From the NCBI GenBank assembly GCA_046540855.1, contig JBKHEJ010000133.1:1-7721 (forward strand): a stretch of DNA of 7,721 nucleotides. Reading direction: 5' to 3'. The stretch comes from T1Sed10-7 sp046540855 (GTDB lineage Bacteria; Actinomycetota; Nitriliruptoria; Nitriliruptorales; Nitriliruptoraceae). Positions within the stretch are counted from its first letter, which is position 1; each line of letters opens with the position of its first letter. The notes beneath the pieces were generated by a model, which had not been told where the DNA came from, searched no databases, and was given only the letters and a program-made list of their open reading frames with translations. This document shows, in pieces, positions 1-6,106 of this stretch. A program made the translations under genes and the position numbers.

Positions 1-30
1 CCGGTCGGCCAGTGGTCCCGACGGTGGCGC

Positions 31-66
31 CTGCACGGAACCTCTCTGGAGCGAGGTTCTGTGCAC
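31..66. repeat. Palindromic hairpin repeat, copy 1
   Basis: The left arm CTGCACGGAACCTC (31-44) and right arm GAGGTTCTGTGCAC (53-66) flank an 8-nt loop. They form a stem of about 13 pairs, with one G-T pair (37/60) and an unpaired terminal base. Bases 31-65 match copy 2 at 34 of 35 positions. The one difference turns a G-C pair into G-U in a plus-strand transcript, so the fold is largely kept. No T-tract follows on either strand. This could be a REP-like element or one half of a terminator pair; which one cannot be decided from this window. Confidence 0.75.
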
Positions 67-92
67 TCGATGTGGACCCGTGGTGGGGTTGG

Positions 93-128
93 CTGCACGG
101 AACCTCTCTGGAGCGAGGTTCCGTGCAG
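93..128 (-). terminator. Palindromic hairpin repeat, copy 2; probable mobA terminator
   Basis: This is a perfect 14-bp inverted repeat: CTGCACGGAACCTC (93-106) and GAGGTTCCGTGCAG (115-128), with an 8-nt loop. It starts 9 nt past the mobA-like stop codon on the minus strand, which suits a transcription terminator. It lacks a U-tract, as many actinobacterial hairpin terminators do. It is a near-exact second copy of the palindrome at 31-66, 62 bp away start to start, so it may instead belong to a dispersed palindromic repeat family. The structure is certain; the terminator role is inferred from position. Confidence 0.6.
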
Positions 129-137
129 CCGGTGTGG

Positions 138-947
138 TCAGGCGGGTGGCGGTTCCGGGTGGGCGGTTGCGTCCGGGTGGGCGGTTGCGTCCGGAGGGGC
201 GGTCGCGTCCGGGTGGGCGGTTGCGTCCGGAGGGGCGGTCGCGTCCGGGGGGGCGGTCGCGTCCGGGCCGCTGGTGCCGAGGTGGCGTTCGGCAGCGGCG
301 AGCGCCGACCGATCATCGACATCGATGGCGGTGCCGGCCCTGGGGTCGAGGTGGCGCCACGCCCCGGGTGGGAGCACGTCGAGGTCGAGGTGCTGCTGCA
401 GCGCCTGCAGTCGGCGCTCGCCGTCGTCGAGCAGGGCCGCGATCACCGTCAGGGCCGTCACGCGGTAGGCGCCGATGAGGAGCAGCGGGCCGGCGGCGGT
501 CCCGAGGACCGCGGCATCCGGTCGGGCGCCTGCCACGGGCTCCTGCCTGGCTGCGTCGACCGGCCGGCCAGCCCGGCCAGCCGCAACCGGTCGGGCGTCC
601 TGCAACCGGTCGACGAGCAGCCGGAGCACCGCTGGCTCGAGCCAGGGGTGGTCCACCCCGGCCACGAGCACACCCGCTAGTCCGCGCTCGCCCGCCCACA
701 CCAGCGCCGCCTCCAGCCCGGCGAGCGGACCGAGCCCCGGCCGTCTATCGGCGATCCACGGACCCGGTCGGGGACCGGTGGGTGAGCCGACGACGACCAC
801 GGGGGCACCGGGGTCGAGCGCTGCTGCCAACGCCGACCGGGTGCGCGCGAGCAGAGGCACCCCCTCCACCTCGATGCCGGCCTTGTCCTGGCCCATACGG
901 CGGGATCGGCCGCCGGCGAGCACCGCGCCGCCCACGGTGCCGTCCAC
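138..947 (-). CDS. mobA: MobA-like molybdenum cofactor guanylyltransferase with repeat-rich C-terminal tail
   Basis: By family, this enzyme transfers GMP from GTP to molybdopterin-Mo in the cytoplasm, giving the dinucleotide form of the cofactor used by DMSO-reductase-type enzymes. The 269-aa product opens with the nucleotidyltransferase signature LAGGRSRRMGQDK (residues 10-22), followed by GPLAGLEAAL (73-82). Its AGVDHPWL stretch (96-103) fits the family's metal-binding Asp position, and AIDVDD (207-212) fits the usual N-T-P-E-D-L end. MobA proteins are commonly about 190-210 aa; here residues 228-269 are an added Pro/Asp/Ala/Thr tail of six hexapeptide repeats. I chose the GTG start because GAGGGGAGG (952-960) lies just upstream and the signature begins 10 residues in; a second GTG four codons later is possible. 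The gene diverges from the GGDEF gene, and no other molybdenum gene is visible. It could be a related enzyme such as a MocA- or CofC-type transferase; the family is firm, the exact substrate less so. Confidence 0.8.
   Translation of the reverse strand: MDGTVGGAVLAGGRSRRMGQDKAGIEVEGVPLLARTRSALAAALDPGAPVVVVGSPTGPRPGPWIADRRPGLGPLAGLEAALVWAGERGLAGVLVAGVDHPWLEPAVLRLLVDRLQDARPVAAGRAGRPVDAARQEPVAGARPDAAVLGTAAGPLLLIGAYRVTALTVIAALLDDGERRLQALQQHLDLDVLPPGAWRHLDPRAGTAIDVDDRSALAAAERHLGTSGPDATAPPDATAPPDATAHPDATAPPDATAHPDATAHPEPPPA
159..266. repeat. 18-bp tandem repeat (6 units) inside the mobA-like gene
   Basis: Six head-to-tail 18-bp units start at 159, 177, 195, 213, 231 and 249. The consensus is (g/a)(t/g)GGGCGGT(t/c)GCGTCCGG. 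Three unit variants are seen: gt...tt (159, 177, 213), ag...tc (195, 231) and gg...tc (249). A degenerate seventh unit lies at 141-158. Since 18 is a multiple of three, the array stays in frame with the minus-strand gene. It encodes PDATAP or PDATAH repeats, and unit gain or loss would change protein length without a frameshift. Confidence 0.95.
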
Positions 948-951
948 GCCG

Positions 952-960
952 CCTCCCCTC
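952..960 (-). promoter_or_regulatory. Strong Shine-Dalgarno of the mobA-like gene
   Basis: Read on the minus strand, GAGGGGAGG sits 4 nt before the GTG at 947. It fixes this start over upstream in-frame codons, since the reading frame stays open far into the neighbouring gene on the opposite strand. Confidence 0.65.
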
Positions 961-1081
961 GCGAGTACCTCGGCACGGTAGGGCAGCGTCCGGTCGTCGC
1001 GCGCGTACCGGCGGGCGTCGCCACGCGTGTGACGGCCGGACCACAGGGACCGGCCGCTGGGACGGACCCTCGGGGTCAGGC

Positions 1082-1095
1082 GGCCCGCGCGGGCC
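1082..1095. promoter_or_regulatory. 14-bp perfect palindrome in divergent promoter region
   Basis: GGCCCGCGCGGGCC is its own reverse complement. It lies in the 237-bp gap between the divergent mobA-like gene and the GGDEF gene, 134 bp and 89 bp from their starts. A dyad here could be an operator serving either gene. The whole gap is extremely GC-rich, so chance is a real alternative. Nearby are an imperfect inverted repeat (CGGCCGG 1033-1039, CCGGCCG 1050-1056) and a tandem TCGGACC (1110-1116, 1117-1123). No clear -35/-10 pair was found for either gene; minus-strand TACCGT (975-980) is a weak -10 candidate for the mobA-like gene. Confidence 0.3.
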
Positions 1096-1184
1096 CAGCC
1101 ACCGCCGGGTCGGACCTCGGACCTCAGGGTGTCCGGGAGCCCGCCAGCGTGACCTGAGCATCCTCCACTCAAGGCTCGGTGCGG

Positions 1185-3122
1185 ATGGTCGATGGTTCCG
1201 CCATGGAGAGCATCCACGATCGCACCGACGAACGGCAGGCCGATCGTCCGCTGCCTCTGGCGGCGGACGCGGACCCGCAGCCCGACCTCACGCCGCTGCT
1301 CGCTCCCGATCGCCTCAGCTCGCTCGTGCGACTGGGGTTGCGGACCCAACCGCCGGTCACCGCCCTGGAGCGCCTCTGCCGGCTCGCCTCCCGGATGCTG
1401 GACGCCGACGCGGCGTCCGTCACGATCGTCGAGGACGTCCAGACGACCGTCGCGGCCGACGGCCTCGAGCTCGCGCCCGAGAAGGTCACCGTCCCGCTGG
1501 ACGAGTCCTTCTGCGCCCGCGCCATGGTCACCCGCCGCGTGCTCCCGATCACCGACGCGAGCGAGCACCCGTGGGTGAAGCACACCGCCGCCGCACGGGA
1601 GGGCCGCATCGTCGGCTACCTCGGCGCCCCGCTGTTCCTCTCCAACGGCAACGCGGTCGGTGCCCTGTGCGTGTTCAGCGACGAACCGCGCGCGTGGACC
1701 GAACTGGAGGAGCAGCTGCTCACCGACCTCGCCGCCTCCACCTCCTCGGAACTGGAGCTGCGACTGGCGGCGACCGACCTGGAGGCCTCGCTGGCGGCGA
1801 CGGTCGCCGCGCGCGACCAGCTCGCCTACGCGGCGACGCATGACGGGCTCACCGAGCTGGCCAACCGCACCCTGCTGGTCCGCACGATCGAGCAGGCGCT
1901 CGAGCTCCCGGGCGATCCCGCGCTGCTGTACCTGGACCTCGACGGCTTCAAGCCCATCAACGACCGGTACGGCCACGCTGCCGGAGATGCCCTGCTCATC
2001 GCCGTCGCCGACCGTCTGCGTGCTGGCGTGCCCCCGGGCGCGCTCGTCGCACGTCTCGGCGGCGACGAGTTCGCGGTGCTGTGCCCGGCGTCCAGCCCGA
2101 GGCTGGTCCGCCAGCTCGCCGAGGAGCTGCACGCCGCGGTGGTCCGCCCCATCGAGCTGGACGGGCACACCGTCGCGGTCGGGGCCAGCTGCGGGCTCGC
2201 CACCATCTCGATGCTGGCCGGGAGCGAGGTGACGGCAGACGCGCTGCTGTCGGCTGCCGACGCGGCGATGTACGAGGCGAAGCGCGACCCCGAGCAGCGG
2301 GTCCGGACCTTCGACGCCGACATCCGTGCACGCTACGAGCGACGCTGTGCCGTGCGGGCGGCCATGCGGGAGGCCCTGGAGGCGGGTGCCGTCGAGGTCG
2401 CCTTCGAGCCGGACCTCGACCTCGCGACGGGGGGCCTGCACGGTGTGCAGGTCACGCCGAGGTTGGCGACGACCGCCCTGCAACACGTCGACGCTCGAGA
2501 ACTGGTGGCCGCCGCCCAGGAGCTCGGACAGCTCGGGGTGCTGGCGGGGCTGGTCCTCGAGCGCACCTCGGCGATCCTCGAGCTATGGCAGCAGGACGGC
2601 GTGGTGCTCCCGCCGCGGGTGTGGGTGTGGACCGACGCCGGGCAGCTCACCGACCTCGAGCTGCACCGCCAGCTCACCGCGCTGCAGGCTCGCACCGAGA
2701 CCACGCTCGGTGTCCAGCTGCACGAGCGGGCCCTCACCGATCCCACCATCGTCGCCGCCCTGCGCGACCTGCGTGCGGCCGGCCTCGAGGTCGCCGTGGA
2801 GCGCTTCGGTGCCGGGACGGCCTCCTTCGCCTCGCTCAAGCAGGTCCAGCTGGACCTGCTCCGCATCGACCCGAGCTTCGTCGACGAGGCCGACGTCGAC
2901 GCCTCCCGCCAGGCGGCGATCCAGGCCTTCGTCCAGCTCGCCGACGCGCTCGAGGCGAGCGTGGTCGCTGACGGGGTCAGCTCCGAGCCGGCGCTGCACG
3001 CCGTGGCACGGCTCGGGTGCCGCGTCGCCTGTGGGCCGGCGATGGTCCGGGCGCTGCCGGACGGTCCGGCCCTGCGCCGGGTGCTCGGGACGGTGCCGGA
3101 GCTGCGGCAGCCCGCGGTGTAG
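1185..3122 (+). CDS. GAF-GGDEF-degenerate EAL c-di-GMP signalling protein
   Basis: This is a 645-aa cytoplasmic protein with no signal peptide or membrane segment. Its Pro/Asp-rich N-terminus (1-55) is followed by a GAF sensor domain (about 58-193), a GGDEF domain (about 213-380) and an EAL-type domain (about 385-640). The GGDEF domain looks active as a diguanylate cyclase: DLDGFKPIND (251-260) and GGDEF (292-296) are intact. The RxxD inhibitory I-site expected five residues before GGDEF is replaced by PPGA, so product inhibition is probably absent. The EAL domain looks catalytically dead: the EAL signature reads QVT (422-424), DDFGTG reads ERFGAG (539-544), the catalytic Lys position is Arg (560), and the metal-binding Asn of VNVS is Trp (482). 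It may regulate the cyclase or bind c-di-GMP. The start is uncertain: ATG 1185 has AAGG 10 nt upstream, GTG 1179 is too close to it, and ATG 1203 has no ribosome site. The signal sensed by the GAF domain is unknown. Confidence 0.93.
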   Translation: MVDGSAMESIHDRTDERQADRPLPLAADADPQPDLTPLLAPDRLSSLVRLGLRTQPPVTALERLCRLASRMLDADAASVTIVEDVQTTVAADGLELAPEKVTVPLDESFCARAMVTRRVLPITDASEHPWVKHTAAAREGRIVGYLGAPLFLSNGNAVGALCVFSDEPRAWTELEEQLLTDLAASTSSELELRLAATDLEASLAATVAARDQLAYAATHDGLTELANRTLLVRTIEQALELPGDPALLYLDLDGFKPINDRYGHAAGDALLIAVADRLRAGVPPGALVARLGGDEFAVLCPASSPRLVRQLAEELHAAVVRPIELDGHTVAVGASCGLATISMLAGSEVTADALLSAADAAMYEAKRDPEQRVRTFDADIRARYERRCAVRAAMREALEAGAVEVAFEPDLDLATGGLHGVQVTPRLATTALQHVDARELVAAAQELGQLGVLAGLVLERTSAILELWQQDGVVLPPRVWVWTDAGQLTDLELHRQLTALQARTETTLGVQLHERALTDPTIVAALRDLRAAGLEVAVERFGAGTASFASLKQVQLDLLRIDPSFVDEADVDASRQAAIQAFVQLADALEASVVADGVSSEPALHAVARLGCRVACGPAMVRALPDGPALRRVLGTVPELRQPAV

Positions 3123-3123
3123 G

Positions 3124-3170
3124 CCCCACGCCGCCTCCCGTGTGGTGGCGGGACGCAGGCCACGGTGGGG
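3124..3170 (+). terminator. Imperfect hairpin between convergent genes
   Basis: CCCCAC (3124-3129) pairs with GTGGGG (3165-3170), and within it TCCCG (3136-3140) pairs with CGGGA (3149-3153). The structure starts one base after the GGDEF gene's stop codon and lies in the 77-bp gap before the convergent lipoprotein gene. There is no U-tract. A role as terminator is inferred from position. Confidence 0.4.
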
Positions 3171-3173
3171 TCC

Positions 3174-3187
3174 GCGGTGCCGACCGC
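3174..3187 (-). terminator. Small hairpin past the META lipoprotein gene
   Basis: GCGGT (3174-3178) and ACCGC (3183-3187) form a 5-bp stem with a 4-nt loop, 12 nt past the minus-strand stop codon at 3200. It is short and lacks a U-tract; with the neighbouring hairpin it could end minus-strand transcription. Confidence 0.25.
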
Positions 3188-3199
3188 CTGCCGCCCAGG

Positions 3200-4045
3200 T
3201 CAGCTGGCGGTGTAGCGCAGGGCGCGATCATCGGCGGCCGTCAGCGTCAGCGCGTCACCGTCGACGGCGACCCGCAGCGGCCCGCCCTGCCACACCGCGA
3301 GGACGAAGCGTTCCTGCGCGCCGACCGCGTCGTCGAGACAGGCCATCCGGGTGGTCGCCAGGGGTCCGTCCAGCTCCAGGGTGTCGCCGGCCAGGACGTA
3401 CCCACCGACCATCCGGTTGCAGCCGGTCGAACCCGCCAGCCGTGCGTCCTCCTTGAGCTCGAGCTCCGCTTCGGCTGCCGGGCTCGACACGACCCCGTCC
3501 GGTCCGGGCCCCTCCTGCAGGCCCGCGAGCACCCAGCGGGTGCCGACCACCGCCGCGTCCTCTGGCGGCGTCTGCCGCACGAGGACCAGCTCCGTGTCGG
3601 GTCCGGTCAGCACGAGCTGGTCGTCCTCCAGGCTGAGCCGGTCCACCACCAGCAGGGCGTCGAGGTACGCGCGCTCGGAGGCCATCACCTCCGGGTCCTC
3701 ACAGGCCATCTCGGTGACGGCGAACCCACCCAGGCTGACCCGATCGCCGTCGACCTGCGCCTCGCCCCCGTAGGTGTTGCACGCGGCCGTTCCGCTCCAC
3801 TCCGCGCCGTCGATGACCAGGGTGACCGGTGCGGAGGCGACGAGCGGGACGGCACCGTCCGGACCCGTCCCGCTCGCGAGCTCCCAGGAGCCGTCCAGCG
3901 TGGCGGCGTCCGCCCCTCGGTCGTCCTCCCCGCCGTCCGGCTCGGAGGCTCCGCCGCCAGCGCTGCCACCGCAGGCCGCGAGCAGCAGGGCGGCCGCGGC
4001 GGTCAGCGCCACGGTGAAGGTGTCGAGGTGGTGGGTCGGGCGCAT
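3200..4045 (-). CDS. Lipoprotein with two META (DUF306/HslJ-like) domains
   Basis: This is a 281-aa exported lipoprotein. A short basic start and a hydrophobic segment (about 11-24) lead to the lipobox LAAC, with lipidated Cys25, then a Gly/Ser/Asp-rich linker (26-48) that would hold the domains off the membrane. Two META domains follow, at about 50-157 and 168-280. Each shows the family pattern: a GSW or GTRW opening, a C-N motif (Cys89-Asn90; Cys209-Asn210), a T-x-MAC motif (Cys115; Cys236) with a downstream Glu, and a final beta strand. The paired cysteines in each domain could form disulfides outside the cell. In E. coli the META-domain lipoprotein HslJ is linked to heat shock and novobiocin resistance; the biochemical role is not established, so none is assigned here. 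ATG 4045 is preferred over upstream in-frame codons because AGGAG lies 7 nt before it and the signal peptide begins there. It diverges from the S9 peptidase gene. Confidence 0.9.
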   Translation of the reverse strand: MRPTHHLDTFTVALTAAAALLLAACGGSAGGGASEPDGGEDDRGADAATLDGSWELASGTGPDGAVPLVASAPVTLVIDGAEWSGTAACNTYGGEAQVDGDRVSLGGFAVTEMACEDPEVMASERAYLDALLVVDRLSLEDDQLVLTGPDTELVLVRQTPPEDAAVVGTRWVLAGLQEGPGPDGVVSSPAAEAELELKEDARLAGSTGCNRMVGGYVLAGDTLELDGPLATTRMACLDDAVGAQERFVLAVWQGGPLRVAVDGDALTLTAADDRALRYTAS

Positions 4046-4116
4046 GACGAAGCTCCTGGTCGGGTGGGCGGCAGCGAGGGCCGCTCGGTGGGACGCCAGC
4101 GAGCGGGCGCGGGTTC

Positions 4117-4145
4117 CCACCGCCGGGGTTGCTCCCCGCCGGTGG
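4117..4145. promoter_or_regulatory. Inverted repeat in the lipoprotein/S9 peptidase divergent promoter
   Basis: CCACCGCCGGGG (4117-4128) and CCCCGCCGGTGG (4134-4145) form 12-bp arms with one mismatch around a 5-nt centre (TTGCT). The right arm covers the position where a -35 element would sit, 17 bp before the putative -10 at 4163. A protein bound here could control the peptidase operon and perhaps the divergent lipoprotein gene. It could also be a chance dyad in GC-rich DNA. Confidence 0.4.
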
Positions 4146-4162
4146 CGTCCGCACCCGGCCGT

Positions 4163-4168
4163 TACGCT
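4163..4168 (+). promoter_or_regulatory. Putative -10 element of a leaderless promoter
   Basis: TACGCT fits the actinobacterial TANNNT -10 consensus and ends 7 nt before ATG 4176, so transcription would start at or next to the A of the start codon. No Shine-Dalgarno is seen upstream of this ATG. Both facts point to a leaderless mRNA. An in-frame GTG at 4170 is the alternative start. No recognisable -35 hexamer is present. Confidence 0.5.
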
Positions 4169-4175
4169 CGTGGAC

Positions 4176-6083
4176 ATGACCCCCTCCACGCCCCCTGCCG
4201 ACATCCGCGACTACCTCGAGATCCGCACCGCAGCCCCCTCGGGCTGGTCACCGGACGGCTCGAAGCTGCTGGTCTCCTCGGACCTGTCCGGGACCGCCCA
4301 GGTCCACCGGCTCGACCTCGACGTCCACGCCGACGCGCTACCGGTCCCGGCCGATGCGCTCGTCCCGGTGACCCGGTTCGCCGAGCCGATCGGCGCCGGG
4401 TACCTGCCCGCGGACCCCACCGGTGCCGGACGCGACGTGCTGCTGCTGGCCACCGACGTCGGTGGCAACGAGCGCTACCAGCTGTTCACCGCACCCGACG
4501 ACCCCGCCACCCCGCTGACCGGGCCCGAGCACCTCGAGCCCCTCGTCCACGATCCCGACCACATCCACTCCCCGGGTGGGGTCAGCCGCGACGGCCGCTG
4601 GCTGGCCTACAGCACCAACCGCGGCGACGGCGTGGCCTTCGACACCTGGGTGCGCGACCTCACCACCGGCAAGGAACGCTGCGTCTTCGCCTCCGGCGGG
4701 TGGACGGGTGCCGGCGGGTTCTCGCCCGATGGCCGCTACCTCGCCGTCACCGAGCTGACCACCCGCGCGGGCGACAACCGCAGCTACCTCGTCGACCTGC
4801 ACGCCCTGACCGGCGCCGAGGTGGCCGGACCCGCCCACCCGGCGGTCACCGAGCTGTGCCCGCACCCCGACGCCGCCGCCAGCGTCGGGGTCCCGACCTG
4901 GCTCGCGGACTCCACCGCCTTCTACCTCGCCACCGACCTCGGACGGTCCTTCGCGGGGATCGCCCGGGGCACCCCGGACGGCGCCTGGGAGCACGTGCTC
5001 ACCCCGGAGGGGGACGCCGGGGCGGTCGTGGACCGCACCGGCCGGCACCTGCTCGTGGTCCACGACGCCGACGGCCGCACGCGCGCCGAGCTGCGCGACC
5101 CGGTGACGCTCGCTCACCGCACCGACCTGCCCCTCCCGGGGGACGGGGTCGCCGGCGGGTTCCGGTTCAGCGACGACGGTCGCTACCTCGCCTTCAGCTA
5201 CACCTCCCCGCTGGTCCCCGGCGACGTGTGGCGGTACGACACCGAGACCGGCGACCTCGCACGTCTCACGACGAGCCCGTGCGGCGTGGAGGCGGCCACC
5301 TTCGTCGACGCCGAGCTGGTGCGCTTCCCCTCCTTCGACGGTCTCGAGGTCCCGGCCTTCGTGTTCCGGCCCCGCGACCGGGCACCTGACGCCGCACCGG
5401 CCCCCGTCGTGGTCCTGATCCACGGCGGCCCCGAGAGCCAGTACCGCCCCGCCTTCGCGCCGCTGACCCAGTACCTCGTCGCCCGGGGGTTCGCGGTCGT
5501 CGCCCCGAACGTGCGCGGCTCCACCGGGTACGGGCGGGCCTACCAGCACCTCGACGACCGCGAGCGGCGGCTGGACAGCGTCCACGATCTGGCTGCGGTG
5601 CACGACTGGCTCGCCACCCAGCCCGACCTCGACGAGGACCGTGCGGCGCTGTACGGGGGCTCCTACGGCGGGTACATGGTGCTGATGGGGCTGGTCACCC
5701 AGCCCGAGCGGTGGGCCGCCGGCGTCGACCTGGTCGGGATGAGCAACCTCGTGACCTTCCTGGAGCGGACCTCCGACTACCGGCGGGCGTTCCGGGAGCG
5801 CGAGTACGGCTCGCTCGCCACCGACCGCGCGCTGCTCACCGAGCTGTCGCCGGTGACCCACCTGCACCGGCTGCGGGCGCCGCTGATGATCATCCACGGC
5901 GCGAACGACCCACGCGTGCCGCTGCACGAGGCCGAGCAGCTCCACGCTGCGCTGTCGGCACGCGGTGTGCGCAGCGAGCTGCTCGTGTACGAGGACGAGG
6001 GCCACGGGCTCGCCAAGCTCGCCAACCGCATCGACGCCTACCCGCGGGTCGCGGCGTTCCTGCACGAGGTGCTGGGCCAGTAG
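4176..6083 (+). CDS. S9 family (prolyl oligopeptidase-type) serine peptidase
   Basis: By family, this enzyme cleaves short peptides, either after proline or by releasing acylated or unmodified N-terminal residues. The 635-aa product has no signal peptide and should be cytoplasmic. Residues 1 to about 385 form a beta-propeller with recurring blade motifs such as GWSPDG (23-28), GVSRDG (135-140), GFSPDG (181-186) and FSDDGRYLAFS (331-341). Residues 385-635 are the alpha/beta hydrolase domain: oxyanion region HGGPESQ (416-422), NVRGSTGYG (445-453), nucleophile elbow GGSYGGYM with Ser496, Asp578 in GANDPRVP, and His610 in DEGHG. The triad is complete and the length is normal for the acylaminoacyl-peptidase/S9C-like group, but the exact specificity cannot be read. 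The ATG is chosen from the leaderless promoter geometry. The SDR-DUF2867 gene follows after 23 bp, so the two are probably cotranscribed. Confidence 0.93.
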   Translation: MTPSTPPADIRDYLEIRTAAPSGWSPDGSKLLVSSDLSGTAQVHRLDLDVHADALPVPADALVPVTRFAEPIGAGYLPADPTGAGRDVLLLATDVGGNERYQLFTAPDDPATPLTGPEHLEPLVHDPDHIHSPGGVSRDGRWLAYSTNRGDGVAFDTWVRDLTTGKERCVFASGGWTGAGGFSPDGRYLAVTELTTRAGDNRSYLVDLHALTGAEVAGPAHPAVTELCPHPDAAASVGVPTWLADSTAFYLATDLGRSFAGIARGTPDGAWEHVLTPEGDAGAVVDRTGRHLLVVHDADGRTRAELRDPVTLAHRTDLPLPGDGVAGGFRFSDDGRYLAFSYTSPLVPGDVWRYDTETGDLARLTTSPCGVEAATFVDAELVRFPSFDGLEVPAFVFRPRDRAPDAAPAPVVVLIHGGPESQYRPAFAPLTQYLVARGFAVVAPNVRGSTGYGRAYQHLDDRERRLDSVHDLAAVHDWLATQPDLDEDRAALYGGSYGGYMVLMGLVTQPERWAAGVDLVGMSNLVTFLERTSDYRRAFREREYGSLATDRALLTELSPVTHLHRLRAPLMIIHGANDPRVPLHEAEQLHAALSARGVRSELLVYEDEGHGLAKLANRIDAYPRVAAFLHEVLGQ

Positions 6084-6106
6084 ACGACTGCGACGAGGAG
6101 GCCCGC

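Noticed and set aside
31..128. Start of a CRISPR array
   Set aside because: There are only two units, they are strongly palindromic, the spacer between them is 26 nt and no cas gene is present.
1..137. 3' end of another plus-strand gene
   Set aside because: Frames stay open, but they run through both palindromes and the mobA tail without domain pattern or a sensible stop, so coding cannot be supported.
159..266. Replication iterons or binding-site array
   Set aside because: The 18-bp period and the codons match an in-frame protein repeat, and no replication gene is nearby.
948..2486. Long minus-strand open frame that would extend the mobA-like protein to 782 residues, antisense to the GGDEF gene
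   Set aside because: It is open because stop codons are rare in GC-rich DNA. The plus-strand GAF-GGDEF-EAL frame has recognisable domains throughout, and a clear ribosome site marks the real start at 947.
3017..5389. 790-residue plus-strand open frame spanning the lipoprotein and the front of the peptidase
   Set aside because: Its translation is Arg/Gly/Pro-rich with no domain pattern, and it runs antisense or out of frame to two well-supported genes.
4338..6065. 575-residue minus-strand open frame opposite the S9 peptidase gene
   Set aside because: It has the His/Gly/Val-rich composition of an antisense shadow and no motif; the plus-strand peptidase has a full catalytic triad.
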